Shown: positions 13,501 through 21,066, counted from the first letter of the stretch. The stretch is DNA of 58,164 bases from Eubacterium sp. AF22-8LB (GCF_003458715.1 NZ_QRVI01000014.1:1-58164); one strand, 5' to 3'. The notes: a model not told the origin generated them from the letters alone. Numbers and translations: made by a program.

Positions 13501-14268
13501 CTGGCGTAATTTCAAATATTTTTCATAAGAAGCCTGCAATTCATCTGATAATGTATCCAAATGGAAACAAACATCATCCAATACAGTTTCAAAAGTAGTA
13601 TGACGACAGTGATCTGACCAATATGTATCTAACACACGGATTTCAGTCATTGTGCAATCTCTTTTTTCTTCTTTTTCGAAGTAACGTTGAACATGCTCAA
13701 TGTCCGCTTGAGACATGGCCAACCCTAAAGTTGTACGTAAAGAATTTAATTCTTCTTTACTCATCTTTGTAAAACCATCTAAAACAGGAACGTCTTGTAC
13801 ATCAACATCCTGATCATCTACTAATACAGAAAGGTCTTTTACACGCGCTTCAACAGGGTTAACAATATAGTGTGTGATTTTATCTAGTGTTTCTTCATTT
13901 ACTGGGTTTGCGAACACCAATAAAGTACCTGAATGAATACGTACAGTTTGTTTATTATTCAAAAGCATTAAACATTGCATTGCACTGTCAGCTCTTTGAT
14001 CGTATTGACCTGGCAAAAATTCGTATGCCAAATAAGATTTATCTGTTAAATCTACAGAATCATATACATCATCAGTAACAACTTCACTACAAACATTTTT
14101 CTTTAATAATTCAATATCATTTTCATCGGCATTAAAAATATCATATAAATTGTATTTTGTTAGACCAAACTCTTCTCCTAAAGATAAAGATTGTCTTAAT
14201 TCAGCCGCTAATGATTCACTTTCAACTTGAAACTGTTCTTTTTTATGAACAAAAATACGAGTATCCAT
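10567..14268 (-). CDS. purL: Phosphoribosylformylglycinamidine synthase, single-chain large form
   Basis: A 1,233-residue single-chain FGAM synthase, unlike the split PurS-PurQ-PurL of Bacillus. It holds duplicated synthetase domains and a C-terminal class I glutaminase. The glutaminase is intact: Cys in G-I-C-N-G-F-Q-A-L and the His-Glu pair in S-H-G-E-G-K-F, in contrast to neighbouring PurF. Metal and ATP motifs such as N-E-T-H-N-H-P-T and G-G-K-D-S-M-S-G are present. I start at the ATG at 14268, which has AAGGAG seven bases upstream; a TTG at 14289 is in frame but lacks such a site. purE ends ten bases upstream. Confidence 0.96.
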   Translation of the reverse strand: MDTRIFVHKKEQFQVESESLAAELRQSLSLGEEFGLTKYNLYDIFNADENDIELLKKNVCSEVVTDDVYDSVDLTDKSYLAYEFLPGQYDQRADSAMQCLMLLNNKQTVRIHSGTLLVFANPVNEETLDKITHYIVNPVEARVKDLSVLVDDQDVDVQDVPVLDGFTKMSKEELNSLRTTLGLAMSQADIEHVQRYFEKEEKRDCTMTEIRVLDTYWSDHCRHTTFETVLDDVCFHLDTLSDELQASYEKYLKLRQEVHGNRKEKTLMDMATIAGKYLRKQGKLDDMEITDEINACSVEITVDVDGKDEQWLLMFKNETHNHPTEIEPFGGASTCIGGAIRDPLSGRSYVYQAMRITGAGDITKPISETLEHKLPQSKISKTAAQGYSSYGNQIGLATTFVDEIYDDGYVAKRMEVGAVVGAAPKSHVKREQPQPGDIIVMIGGATGRDGIGGATGSSKEHNETSLEKCSSEVQKGNALIERKLQRLFRNPACTKLIKKANDFGAGGVSVAVGELADGLDINLDAVPVKYQGLDGTELAISESQERMAVCIEAKDFEKFKEEAYKENLEAIKVADVTDTNRLIMKWRGETIVDMSRAFLDTNGVRQHQVVDVCENEYDEHPFDAVKSDLNTVLQDANVASQIGLAEMFDASIGKSTVLMPFGGKYQLTPEEGSVQKLPVHGMTNTCSVMTYGYDPKVSKYSPYLGASYSVVEALARITALGADYKKCRLSNQEYFEHLGADAQKWGQPFEALLGLIDAQLAFETPSIGGKDSMSGTYKDIHVPPTVITFAVTTAKTDNIVSASFKNPGDYVYLVKHTPVKNHVPNYEQLKENFETVHKLMQEKKIVAASTIKFGGLGATVAKMAFGSKVGVAINTEEDVYGFNLGSMIVEATESIQDEHLELIGILNDDSKIVLNEETVEIEDAFKAWTKRYSEIYPMIVDEGKDTLETPLNDVEVPMSKVVVEKPKVIIPIFPGQNCEFDTTAKFERAGAEVKQVVFNNLTVENIQKSIDTLAEEISTAQILMIVGGFSSGDEPDGSGKFIANVLRNPKIAQAIDAMRANDGLILGICNGFQALIKSGLLPYGDIEKLDTENPTLFINNINRHVSHIARTRITSNASPWLAGMKAGSVYSVAVSHGEGKFVASEEVLNKLIENGQVATQYVNENGVPTMDGKDNLNGSSMAIEGIFSEDGKIFGKMGHSERYEKGLFQNIAGNKDQDIFANGVRYFTHKQVK

Positions 14269-14278
14269 TTCCTTCTCC

Positions 14279-14767
14279 TTATTCAACAATTGACTGTTCT
14301 AATACTTTTTGTGCTTGTTCTTTTTTAAATTCAACAATTTTATCCTGCAAAGACTTATCATTAAGTCCAATCATCTGACAAGCTAAGATAGCAGCATTTC
14401 TTGCTCCTGATTTTCCAATCGCAACAGTCGCAACAGGAACTCCTTGAGGCATTTGTACTGTCGACAATAATGAATCCAATCCACCTAAAGCAGATGTCTG
14501 AATAGGGATTCCAATAACCGGCAATGGTGTAGAGCTAGCTAAAACTCCAGCTAAATGTGCTGCTCCTCCAGCTGCCGCAATAATAACTTGAATTCCACGT
14601 TCGCATGCAGTCTTAGACAACTCCAAAACAGCTTCTGGAGTACGGTGAGCACTTAATACACGAACCTCGTAGCCGACTTGAAAATCGTCTAATTGTTTCA
14701 TGCAGCCTTCCATACTAGGTAAGTCTGAACGAGAACCCATCACAATTAAAACACGCTTTGTTTCCAT
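14279..14767 (-). CDS. purE: 5-(carboxyamino)imidazole ribonucleotide mutase
   Basis: A 162-residue class I PurE that moves the carboxyl group of N5-CAIR to give CAIR. The N-terminal V-M-G-S-R-S-D, V-L-S-A-H-R-T-P and A-A-A-G-G-A-A-H-L-A motifs are diagnostic. The ATG at 14767 is preceded by GGAAGG; the longer in-frame extension would run through the upstream terminator hairpin and is not credible. First gene of the operon. No purK is adjacent, and purD and purB are not in the window. Confidence 0.96.
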   Translation of the reverse strand: METKRVLIVMGSRSDLPSMEGCMKQLDDFQVGYEVRVLSAHRTPEAVLELSKTACERGIQVIIAAAGGAAHLAGVLASSTPLPVIGIPIQTSALGGLDSLLSTVQMPQGVPVATVAIGKSGARNAAILACQMIGLNDKSLQDKIVEFKKEQAQKVLEQSIVE

Positions 14768-14787
14768 AAATGACCTTCCTTTCAAAA

Positions 14788-14817
14788 CAAAAAAAGCGCA
14801 CCTATAGTAGGCGCACT
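14788..14817 (-). terminator. Intrinsic terminator (attenuator) in the pur leader
   Basis: The minus strand forms a 10-bp stem (AGTGCGCCTA / TAGGTGCGCT, with two G-T wobbles), a three-base loop and seven T, only about 20 bases before purE. Being between promoter and first gene, it must be bypassed for expression. Its 5' arm starts at the last base of the leader ORF stop codon. Confidence 0.85.
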
Positions 14818-14867
14818 TAAAAAAGCAATTCTTCTCTATCAATTGTGGTAAATCTTCTTAAGACCAT
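14817..14867 (-). CDS. Candidate 16-residue leader peptide of the pur operon
   Basis: A short ORF encoding MVLRRFTTIDREELLF has an ideal ribosome site, GGAGG with eight bases to the ATG. Its stop codon ends exactly where the attenuator stem begins, so a ribosome at the stop would cover the 5' arm and block the terminator. The peptide has no obvious enrichment in a single amino acid. Translation is inferred, not shown; the alternative is that this is unstructured leader RNA with a chance ribosome site. Confidence 0.55.
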   Translation of the reverse strand: MVLRRFTTIDREELLF

Positions 14868-14908
14868 AAGTAAGACCTCCAAAATCAGAAAAACACTTCT
14901 GCAAGATT

Positions 14909-14937
14909 ATAATACCTAAAACCAACTCAAATGACAA
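14909..14937 (-). promoter_or_regulatory. pur operon promoter
   Basis: The minus strand has -35 TTGTCA (14937-14932), 17 bases, and -10 TATTAT (14914-14909), predicting a leader of about 110 bases before the attenuator. I found no purine riboswitch, ZTP riboswitch core or PurR box pair in it. Confidence 0.55.
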
Positions 14938-14949
14938 CCCAATATTTCA

Positions 14950-16302
14950 TTAAAGTTGCTCTCTAGGTATAAACAATTTGTATTTACGTAAATCAAACAT
15001 ATAAACAATTGAACTCAATCCCCAAGTAATAGGGTATAACCAATGGGTTAAATACAAACTGTGTATACTTTGGCCAATTGTCATTAGTACAACAACACGA
15101 ACAGCACACCAACATACAAGCATGACCACCATTGGCATTACTGGTCGTCCAAGCCCTCTTAAAATACTAGAAACAACATGTGAGAAGCCCAAAAGAACAT
15201 AGAAGAAGGCACAGATTTTAGCACGATCTACCCCAATCGCAATTACTTCTGGATTTTGATTAAAGAATGAAATAAAGGTTGGCGCAAACAAGTAGATCAA
15301 AATCCCCATGCCTTCAATTAAAAGTAAAGAAGCAGCAAGCCCAAACAAGATTCCTTTTCGCGAACGTTCCTTTTGTCCGGCTCCTTCATTTTGCGACACA
15401 AACGTTGTAAGTGCCATTGAAAAAGAAATTTCAGGAAGGAAGATAAACCCTTCAACCTTTGAATATGCACCAATTCCTGCAATAGCTGCAGCGCCAAACG
15501 AATTAATATATGATTGAATCATGACATTCGCAAAATCAATGACACAGCCTTGCAGTCCTGTAGGCAAACCGTAGATACAAATTTGTTTCAGGTTTTCAAA
15601 ATGCAAAGTTAAATGTGCCCAAGAAATATGCAAAATACTTTCTTCTCTAGCTAACTGCAAAGCACATAAAAACATACTCGCAAATTCAGAAATAATTGTT
15701 GCCCAGGCAGCTCCGGCAACTCCCATCTTAAACACCGTAATGAATACAACATCTAAAATCACATTTAATATAGAACTGACAATCAAATAATAGAGTGGAT
15801 GTTTGGCATCACCACCAGCTCGGATGATTCCCACAAGCATGTTATATAGAACCAAAGAAAAACTGCCTAAAAAGTATATTTTTAAATATATTGAAGATAG
15901 ACCAAACACCTCTATAGGCAAGCCCATCCATCTCAACATTTGATCTGTCAATAGATAACCACTGACTGTCATAATAAGCCCTAAGATTATTCCAAATGTA
16001 GCCGTTGTATATATCGCTTTCTTTGTTCGCTCTTCATCTTGGGCCCCAATCGCATTCGCTATAATTACGCTAGCGCCTGTCGCAAACCCATTAAAAAATC
16101 CTACAAACAAAAAAATCAATGAGCCAACACCTGTAACGGCAGCTAATGCATTTTGCCCTAAAAAGTTCCCTACAATCAATGCATCCATTGTGTTGTAGAG
16201 TTGTTGAAAAAGATACCCAATGAATATAGGTACCGCATAGCCAATAATTTGTTTGGCAATACTTCCTTTTGTCATCAATTGAATCGATCCTTGTTTTGCC
16301 AT
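14950..16302 (-). CDS. MATE family multidrug/organic cation exporter
   Basis: A 450-residue integral membrane protein with about 12 hydrophobic segments in two related halves, typical of MATE/NorM exporters that couple drug or organic cation efflux to Na+ or H+ entry. Conserved MATE-type sequence includes P-I-F-I-G-Y-L-F-Q-Q-L-Y-N-T-M-D-A-L-I-V-G and G-L-P-T-G-L-Q-G. The ATG at 16302 is preceded by GGGGAGG with suitable spacing, better than the ATG at 16317. Substrate cannot be inferred. The gene lies behind a strong hairpin (16328-16353), so it depends on read-through or a weak promoter overlapping the previous gene's end. Confidence 0.9.
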   Translation of the reverse strand: MAKQGSIQLMTKGSIAKQIIGYAVPIFIGYLFQQLYNTMDALIVGNFLGQNALAAVTGVGSLIFLFVGFFNGFATGASVIIANAIGAQDEERTKKAIYTTATFGIILGLIMTVSGYLLTDQMLRWMGLPIEVFGLSSIYLKIYFLGSFSLVLYNMLVGIIRAGGDAKHPLYYLIVSSILNVILDVVFITVFKMGVAGAAWATIISEFASMFLCALQLAREESILHISWAHLTLHFENLKQICIYGLPTGLQGCVIDFANVMIQSYINSFGAAAIAGIGAYSKVEGFIFLPEISFSMALTTFVSQNEGAGQKERSRKGILFGLAASLLLIEGMGILIYLFAPTFISFFNQNPEVIAIGVDRAKICAFFYVLLGFSHVVSSILRGLGRPVMPMVVMLVCWCAVRVVVLMTIGQSIHSLYLTHWLYPITWGLSSIVYMFDLRKYKLFIPREQL

Positions 16303-16318
16303 AAAAATCCTCCCCATA

Positions 16319-16353
16319 CAAGAAAAGCCTGCACCAACATAAGTTAGTACAGG
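16319..16353 (-). terminator. Hairpin after the first peptide-binding lipoprotein gene
   Basis: Minus-strand 11-bp stem CCTGTACTAAC / GTTGGTGCAGG, loop TTAT, then GCTTTTCTT. It is best read as the terminator of the upstream gene, but it ends only about 17 bases before the MATE start codon and could also act as a leader attenuator. A smaller stem CCTAAT / ATTAGG sits just upstream, at about 16366-16381. Confidence 0.6.
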
Positions 16354-16408
16354 ACTTTACTTTGCCCTAATATCCATTAGGATACATCATATGTTATTTA
16401 CAATCAAA

Positions 16409-18061
16409 CTATTTAATATAAGCAGTCGCAATCGATTGAGCCCAATTATAAATAGATGTTGTGTGCATTCCTTTAACATCCTTGCTTCTTAAACAATATG
16501 TCTTCGTCGAATCCACAGGTAAATAACCACATAATTCACTTTGACGCACCAAAGCATTATGATAGTTTTCTTTCGATACTTCATTATCCGATGTATACAT
16601 TCCTGCATCTAAATACGTATCTAGTTCTTCATCACTTAAACGTCCAAAGTTATTTGTAGCACCTGTTCTTAAAATAAAGTTAATACCTGTATCATCAGGA
16701 GAACCATAAGAAAAGCCTAGATATGTCGCATCCCAGCTATCTGTCTGTGCATCATCCTGCACGGTACTAATAACTGTATTAAATTCAACAGTATTCGCTT
16801 TAAAATCAATGCCAATCGCATTCAAGCATTTCTGTAAAACTGGAATCAAAGAATCTAAAGAATCCTTATCCTTGTTTGCCAAGAAACGAACCGTTAATTT
16901 TTCACCATCTTTATAACGATACCCATCATCTGCCAATTTGTATCCAGCATCCTCTAAGATTTGATTCGCCTTTTCAACATCATAATCATAATAAGTGACA
17001 CCATCAACCTTTTCTTCATTACGAATCATAGTTCCATTATTTAATGACACGGGATTGCCAAAAGTACCTGGCTTATACGCCATACCATCAATCTGATAAT
17101 AGTTATCAATATATTCTTGTGCGTTAAATCCATATCCAATTGCTTTTCTTACCTCGCCATCACTACAAGCTCCCACATTAGAATTAAAGATAATGAAGTT
17201 TTCACGATCACTTGGATACGAATCGACAGAAAGGTTTTTATTCTTTTGTACAGATTTGATTTTATTCGCCTCAATCACATCCGGAATATAATCCACAGTT
17301 CCATTTTCTAATTCCTTTACTTCAGTTGAAGTATCCGTCTTTTTGATCATAATTTTAGAAATCTGATATTGACCTTTTTTAGCCTTATACTTTGAATTTG
17401 AAACTAAACTGGCCCCACTTGTTTTTTCAAATTTCTTTAACACATACGCACCTGTTCCAATTGGCTTACTATTTTTCTTTTCGATACTCTCTGTTTTTCC
17501 TTTTTTATAGTTTAAATATTCAGAACTACAGATTTTCTGTGTTCCAAGCGTAGAAACAGCATCAATTCTTGGTTTATTTAAATGAAATACAACTGTATAG
17601 TTATCTGGAGTTTCAATTCCTCTAAAGCTAGATGCATCTGAATCATGATACTCACTATATCCATCTAGAAAATCAACATTATTCGCAAATCGACCTGTAT
17701 AGCTTGGATCAGCCATAACCGCAAATGTTGTCTCTACGTCTTTTGCAGTGAATTTAGATCCATCACTAAACTGAATGCCCTTCTTTACTTTAAAAGTCAT
17801 TGTCTTACCATCTTCACTGATTTCAGGTAAGGACTTAGCCAAATCTGCAACCAACTCTCCTTTTTTGTTGTATTTCAACAATCCTTGATAAACCAAATCA
17901 ACGACATAAGAATCATTTGTCGTTTGGTAATACATAGGTGAAAAAGTTCCATTCATTTCTGAACTCAATCCCACTGTCAACACTTGATCATTACCTGCTG
18001 CTTTTGTGCTGCAGCCACACATCAACAAAGCTAATCCACATGCTAATATTTTCTTATACAT
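16409..18061 (-). CDS. Peptide-binding lipoprotein (ABC family 5), Trp-responsive
   Basis: A 550-residue extracytoplasmic solute-binding protein of the OppA/DppA family. The lipoprotein signal ends in L-M-C-G-C, with Cys17 as predicted lipid anchor. Family 5 signatures follow, including F-K-V-K-K-G-I-Q-F-S-D-G-S-K-F-T-A-K-D-V. No permease or ATPase genes are adjacent, so it presumably serves transport components encoded elsewhere. AGGAGG stands eight bases before the ATG. Upstream lie a tryptophan T-box and a WWW leader peptide, so the ligand is inferred to be tryptophan or Trp-containing peptides. Paralogues are at 22825 and 43405. Confidence 0.92.
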   Translation of the reverse strand: MYKKILACGLALLMCGCSTKAAGNDQVLTVGLSSEMNGTFSPMYYQTTNDSYVVDLVYQGLLKYNKKGELVADLAKSLPEISEDGKTMTFKVKKGIQFSDGSKFTAKDVETTFAVMADPSYTGRFANNVDFLDGYSEYHDSDASSFRGIETPDNYTVVFHLNKPRIDAVSTLGTQKICSSEYLNYKKGKTESIEKKNSKPIGTGAYVLKKFEKTSGASLVSNSKYKAKKGQYQISKIMIKKTDTSTEVKELENGTVDYIPDVIEANKIKSVQKNKNLSVDSYPSDRENFIIFNSNVGACSDGEVRKAIGYGFNAQEYIDNYYQIDGMAYKPGTFGNPVSLNNGTMIRNEEKVDGVTYYDYDVEKANQILEDAGYKLADDGYRYKDGEKLTVRFLANKDKDSLDSLIPVLQKCLNAIGIDFKANTVEFNTVISTVQDDAQTDSWDATYLGFSYGSPDDTGINFILRTGATNNFGRLSDEELDTYLDAGMYTSDNEVSKENYHNALVRQSELCGYLPVDSTKTYCLRSKDVKGMHTTSIYNWAQSIATAYIK

Positions 18062-18081
18062 ATCTTTTACCTCCTAAGCAT

Positions 18082-18114
18082 CTACTCTTTATACCACCAC
18101 CAGTCTGCTGACAT
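18082..18114 (-). CDS. Candidate Trp-rich leader peptide MSADWWWYKE
   Basis: A 10-residue ORF between the T-box terminator and the binding-protein gene contains three consecutive TGG codons (18102-18094). AAGGAG lies 11 bases upstream, slightly long. Its TAG stop is six bases before the AGGAGG of the downstream gene, so ribosomes finishing the peptide could occlude that site, whereas stalling at Trp codons would free it. This mirrors the rtpLP leader peptide of the Bacillus subtilis anti-TRAP operon (established knowledge); function here is inference. Confidence 0.65.
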   Translation of the reverse strand: MSADWWWYKE

Positions 18115-18138
18115 ATTTCATCACTCTCCTTATAAATT

Positions 18139-18407
18139 AAAAAAATCCTGCATCAAATTTAATAATTTGACACAGGACAGAATATCAAAATAATCTGCGG
18201 TACCACCTGAATTGGTATAGTTATACCCATCTCTAGAATGCCATCACATTCGATCCATTTAACGCATAGAATACGTCGCAGTTACTAAGAAACTCTTTTC
18301 ACCTTGCCCTTGAAAGTCCATTTGCTAAGTCGTAATAATCTAGCTTCCACCCCGACTAGAATCTCTTTGTATCCGGTTCTTAGTTTGATCTCTTTCGCAT
18401 CGGTTGC
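18139..18407 (-). promoter_or_regulatory. T-box riboswitch, specifier UGG (tRNA-Trp)
   Basis: The minus-strand leader has the T-box GGTGGTACCGC (18207-18197), a 14-bp terminator stem (18177-18146) with seven T, and a Stem I apical arm TCTAG...GGGGTGGAAG-CTAGA (18360-18339). The specifier loop is closed by GAAAG/CTTTC and CTAAG/CTTAG; its 3' side reads CAAATGGA, placing TGG (18320-18318) at the specifier position followed by the usual purine. Alignment from memory with the glyQS T-box puts its specifier at the same place. tRNA-Trp is therefore predicted as the ligand, controlling the peptide-binding lipoprotein. Confidence 0.92.
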
Positions 18408-18411
18408 TTAT

Positions 18412-18440
18412 AGGATACACCTAACAAGATCCGTTTTCAA
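18412..18440 (-). promoter_or_regulatory. Promoter of the T-box leader
   Basis: Minus strand: -35 TTGAAA (18440-18435), 17 bases, -10 TATCCT (18417-18412), immediately before the T-box. It separates this transcript from the glycyl radical enzyme gene ending at 18468. Confidence 0.6.
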
Positions 18441-18446
18441 CCACTT

Positions 18447-18474
18447 TTACATTTTATTTACATTTTCTTACATT
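18447..18474 (-). repeat. Three phased AATGTAA repeats upstream of the T-box promoter
   Basis: On the minus strand AATGTAA occurs at 18474-18468, 18464-18458 and 18453-18447, spaced 10 and 11 bases, that is on one DNA face, ending seven bases before the -35 box. The first copy includes the stop codon of the glycyl radical enzyme. A regulator-binding array is possible; chance in AT-rich DNA cannot be excluded. Confidence 0.4.
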
Positions 18475-20885
18475 AAAGATTGTTCTGTTCTACCAATAAT
18501 ATCATCTTGCGTCTTTTTAGAAAGCACATTAAAGAAAGCACTATATCCGGCTACACGAACAATTAAATCCTTATGATTTTCAGGATGCTTCTGTGCATCA
18601 ATCAAAGTTTCTTTAGAAACAATGTTATATTGCACGTGATATCCATGTAAACGATTAAAGAAAGTTTTAATCAGCAATTCTAATTTTTGTCGATTTTCTT
18701 CAGTCGACAACATTTGAGGTGTCATTTTTTGATTTAGTAGAACTCCACCCGTAATTTTATTTGTACGAAGCTTAGACACACTTTTAAACACAGCTGTAGG
18801 TCCATTTTTATCGCTATTATGCGCTGGACTGCAACCCTCGGCCAAAGGTTCGAATGCATTTCGTCCATCTGGCGTAGCCATCGTTGACATACCTTGTCCA
18901 ACATTCGCACTAATTGAAGAAGTTCCTGCATAGCGAATTCCGCCAATTGGTCCTCTATTATAGCGTGTATTCGGATATTTTTCGATTTCTTCAATATAAG
19001 AATCATAGGCTTCCACAATTAACTGATCGACATAATCATCATCATTTCCATATTTTGGAGCTTCACGAATCAACATTTCCTGAATTTTTTTGTTTTCAGG
19101 TGATGAAAAATCATCTAAGATCGCATTCCAAAGCTCATGTCTTGTGATTTTCTTTTCTTCATACACTAACTTCTTTATAGCTGCCAAACAATCTGCCATG
19201 TTCGCAATTCCTACTTGAAGTCCTGAAATAAAATCATAGACCGCTCCACCTTCTTTGATTGTTTTGCCTCTGGCAATACAATCATCTGTCAAAGCCGAAC
19301 AAAGAATGTCTGGTACATCTCTTTCAGATGCCTTATCAATTACATTTTCTACAATAACACTATATCGAGTAATTTCCCTTATTGTTTTATCCCATGCTTC
19401 TAAAAGTTCTTCATAACTTTCCATTTCCGTAAAATAGCCGTATCCTTTTGTAAAACGTTTATTACTTGTAAGATCCACACCGTTATTCATCGTACACAAA
19501 AGCATTCTTGGAAAATTGATATAAGACATTCCCGTACAACGATAACCCCATTTACCTGGAACTGCTGTTTCAACACAGCCTATGGCACTATAATTGTAGG
19601 CATCCTCCTCTTTAACGCCCCAATCCATAAATGAAGGAATTATAATTTCGTCATTGTTTAATGCTGGCATTCCAAAGCCTAAACGCATAACCTCTATACA
19701 TTCATCCAAAAAATGTTTATTGATATTCTTGTGATAGCGCACAGTTAAATTTGGTTGTGTCAACCTTGTCTGTGCAACAGATTTCAAAACTAAAAAACTC
19801 AAATCATTGACTGCATCCTTTTTATCTGTTGTTTGGCCTGCAATCGTTACATTTTGATACATAGGAGAACCTGCCGAACTTAGCGTATGCGCTTGAGAAC
19901 GAACTTTATTGATTGTAAGTGTCTTTATCCACAAGCATGTCAACAGTTCCAAGGCTTCTGATTCGTTTATAGTCCCATTTTTAATATCTCGATTATAATA
20001 TGGATACATATATTGATCGAATCTGCCGTAACTCAAAGAATGTCCATTGGATTCAATTTGTAAAATCAATTGAATAAACCATACGGATTGTACCGCTTCT
20101 TGAAATGTTTCTGCTGGTTCATATGGAACTTTTGAACAAATTCTACTGATCTCTAATAATTCAATCTTTCTTTCTTGATTCAATTCTTTTTCTGCTAAAT
20201 CCTCCGCAAGAACGCTGTAACGATTCGCAAAATTACGCACCGCCTCCAGTACTATAAGAACTGCATTATAGAAACAATACTTGTCAATATTATCTGGATT
20301 CGTTAAATCAAGAGTAGCTTTACATTCTTTTACACGCTTTTCGTATCCTCTTAATCCATCCTTCAAAATACGCTCATAGTTCACCGCCAAATGCGCATCT
20401 CCTGCATTTAACTTACCTTCCATTCCAAATACACCTGTTTCCATAAAGACACGAACTTCTTCAGGAAGAAGAGCTTCTCCTCTTGCACGCAAATTGTTAT
20501 TCTGCCAGAATGGCGCAATTTCTCTAAGTTGTTCCTTGGTCTTTTCAGTGATATAGAATACGTCCCCATCCCTTTGCTCAAACTGATCCAATTCATTCAT
20601 AACAAATTCCATAGTATACTCAGGAAAAATAGGAGCATTACGATTCTTAGTTGCCTGATTTCCTGCTAAAAGAGATTTGTCTTCAATATATATACTCATA
20701 TTATCAAGAACCTTTTCTAGCATTTTAGCTCGAACCATCACTCGTGGTTGATTTAAATTTTCTTTGTAAGCAAGAGTTGCTAAAATTGCACGTTGTGCAT
20801 CAATATAAGGTTTTTCATCTAAAACTTCTTCTCGAAATTCTTTCATTCGTTCTGTCAATGTTCCAAAATGTTCTACATTTTCCAT
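18468..20885 (-). CDS. Glycyl radical enzyme of unassigned substrate (PflD/YbiW-like)
   Basis: An 805-residue glycyl radical enzyme. The active-site Cys lies in S-A-I-G-C-V-E-T-A-V-P-G-K (Cys437, Glu439), and the radical Gly in R-V-A-G-Y-S-A-F-F near residue 780. The single Cys in G-C-V-E separates it from pyruvate formate-lyase, which has adjacent cysteines. The Asp found 14 residues after the Cys in glycerol/diol dehydratases is Thr here, so diol dehydration is unlikely. The sequence after the motif resembles E. coli PflD/YbiW, whose substrate I do not know. The ATG at 20885 has GGGAGG six bases upstream, so the in-frame ATG at 20909 was not used. Its activase is divergent at 21067. Confidence 0.88.
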   Translation of the reverse strand: MENVEHFGTLTERMKEFREEVLDEKPYIDAQRAILATLAYKENLNQPRVMVRAKMLEKVLDNMSIYIEDKSLLAGNQATKNRNAPIFPEYTMEFVMNELDQFEQRDGDVFYITEKTKEQLREIAPFWQNNNLRARGEALLPEEVRVFMETGVFGMEGKLNAGDAHLAVNYERILKDGLRGYEKRVKECKATLDLTNPDNIDKYCFYNAVLIVLEAVRNFANRYSVLAEDLAEKELNQERKIELLEISRICSKVPYEPAETFQEAVQSVWFIQLILQIESNGHSLSYGRFDQYMYPYYNRDIKNGTINESEALELLTCLWIKTLTINKVRSQAHTLSSAGSPMYQNVTIAGQTTDKKDAVNDLSFLVLKSVAQTRLTQPNLTVRYHKNINKHFLDECIEVMRLGFGMPALNNDEIIIPSFMDWGVKEEDAYNYSAIGCVETAVPGKWGYRCTGMSYINFPRMLLCTMNNGVDLTSNKRFTKGYGYFTEMESYEELLEAWDKTIREITRYSVIVENVIDKASERDVPDILCSALTDDCIARGKTIKEGGAVYDFISGLQVGIANMADCLAAIKKLVYEEKKITRHELWNAILDDFSSPENKKIQEMLIREAPKYGNDDDYVDQLIVEAYDSYIEEIEKYPNTRYNRGPIGGIRYAGTSSISANVGQGMSTMATPDGRNAFEPLAEGCSPAHNSDKNGPTAVFKSVSKLRTNKITGGVLLNQKMTPQMLSTEENRQKLELLIKTFFNRLHGYHVQYNIVSKETLIDAQKHPENHKDLIVRVAGYSAFFNVLSKKTQDDIIGRTEQSLM

Positions 20886-20903
20886 GTCCGTCCTCCCATA
20901 ACA

Positions 20904-20942
20904 TTTCATTCGTAACTTTAAATTCTTTTATTTGCAATTTTA
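20904..20942. repeat. Tandem operator pair, glycyl radical enzyme side
   Basis: Two related 17-mers, TTTCATTCGTAACTTTA (20904-20920) and TTTTATTTGCAATTTTA (20926-20942), lie 22 bases apart just upstream of the enzyme's start codon. They match the pair at 20977-21015 and probably bind the DeoR-type regulator encoded at 22046. Confidence 0.5.
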
Positions 20943-20976
20943 AAATAGCATTACACTCATTTCATGTCAATATAAA

Positions 20977-21015
20977 TTTCATTTAAAATGTTTTATACTT
21001 TCATTTGTAATTTTA
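20977..21015. repeat. Tandem operator pair, activase side
   Basis: TTTCATTTAAAATGTTT (20977-20993) and TTTCATTTGTAATTTTA (20999-21015), again exactly 22 bases apart, sit upstream of the activase -35 box. Two helical turns between copies would place bound regulator dimers on one DNA face. Confidence 0.5.
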
Positions 21016-21019
21016 GTTG

Positions 21020-21048
21020 TTGATTTCCTTCTTTGAAATGTTTATACT
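21020..21048 (+). promoter_or_regulatory. Promoter of the activase gene
   Basis: -35 TTGATT (21020-21025), 17 bases, -10 TATACT (21043-21048). The predicted transcript starts about 10 bases before the GAGG ribosome site. Confidence 0.6.
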
Positions 21049-21066
21049 CTATATGAGGAAATTAAA

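Noticed and set aside
14788..14937. Purine or ZTP riboswitch, or T-box, in the pur leader
   Set aside because: Conserved cores of these RNAs were not found; only the terminator and a small ORF are evident.
18089..18121. Alternative small ORF MKYVSRLVVV after the T-box
   Set aside because: It starts only four bases after AAGGAG and overlaps the WWW ORF in another frame; the three Trp codons downstream of a Trp T-box make the other frame much more meaningful.
18468..20885. Annotation as pyruvate formate-lyase
   Set aside because: It lacks the adjacent Cys-Cys of PFL and has G-C-V-E instead.
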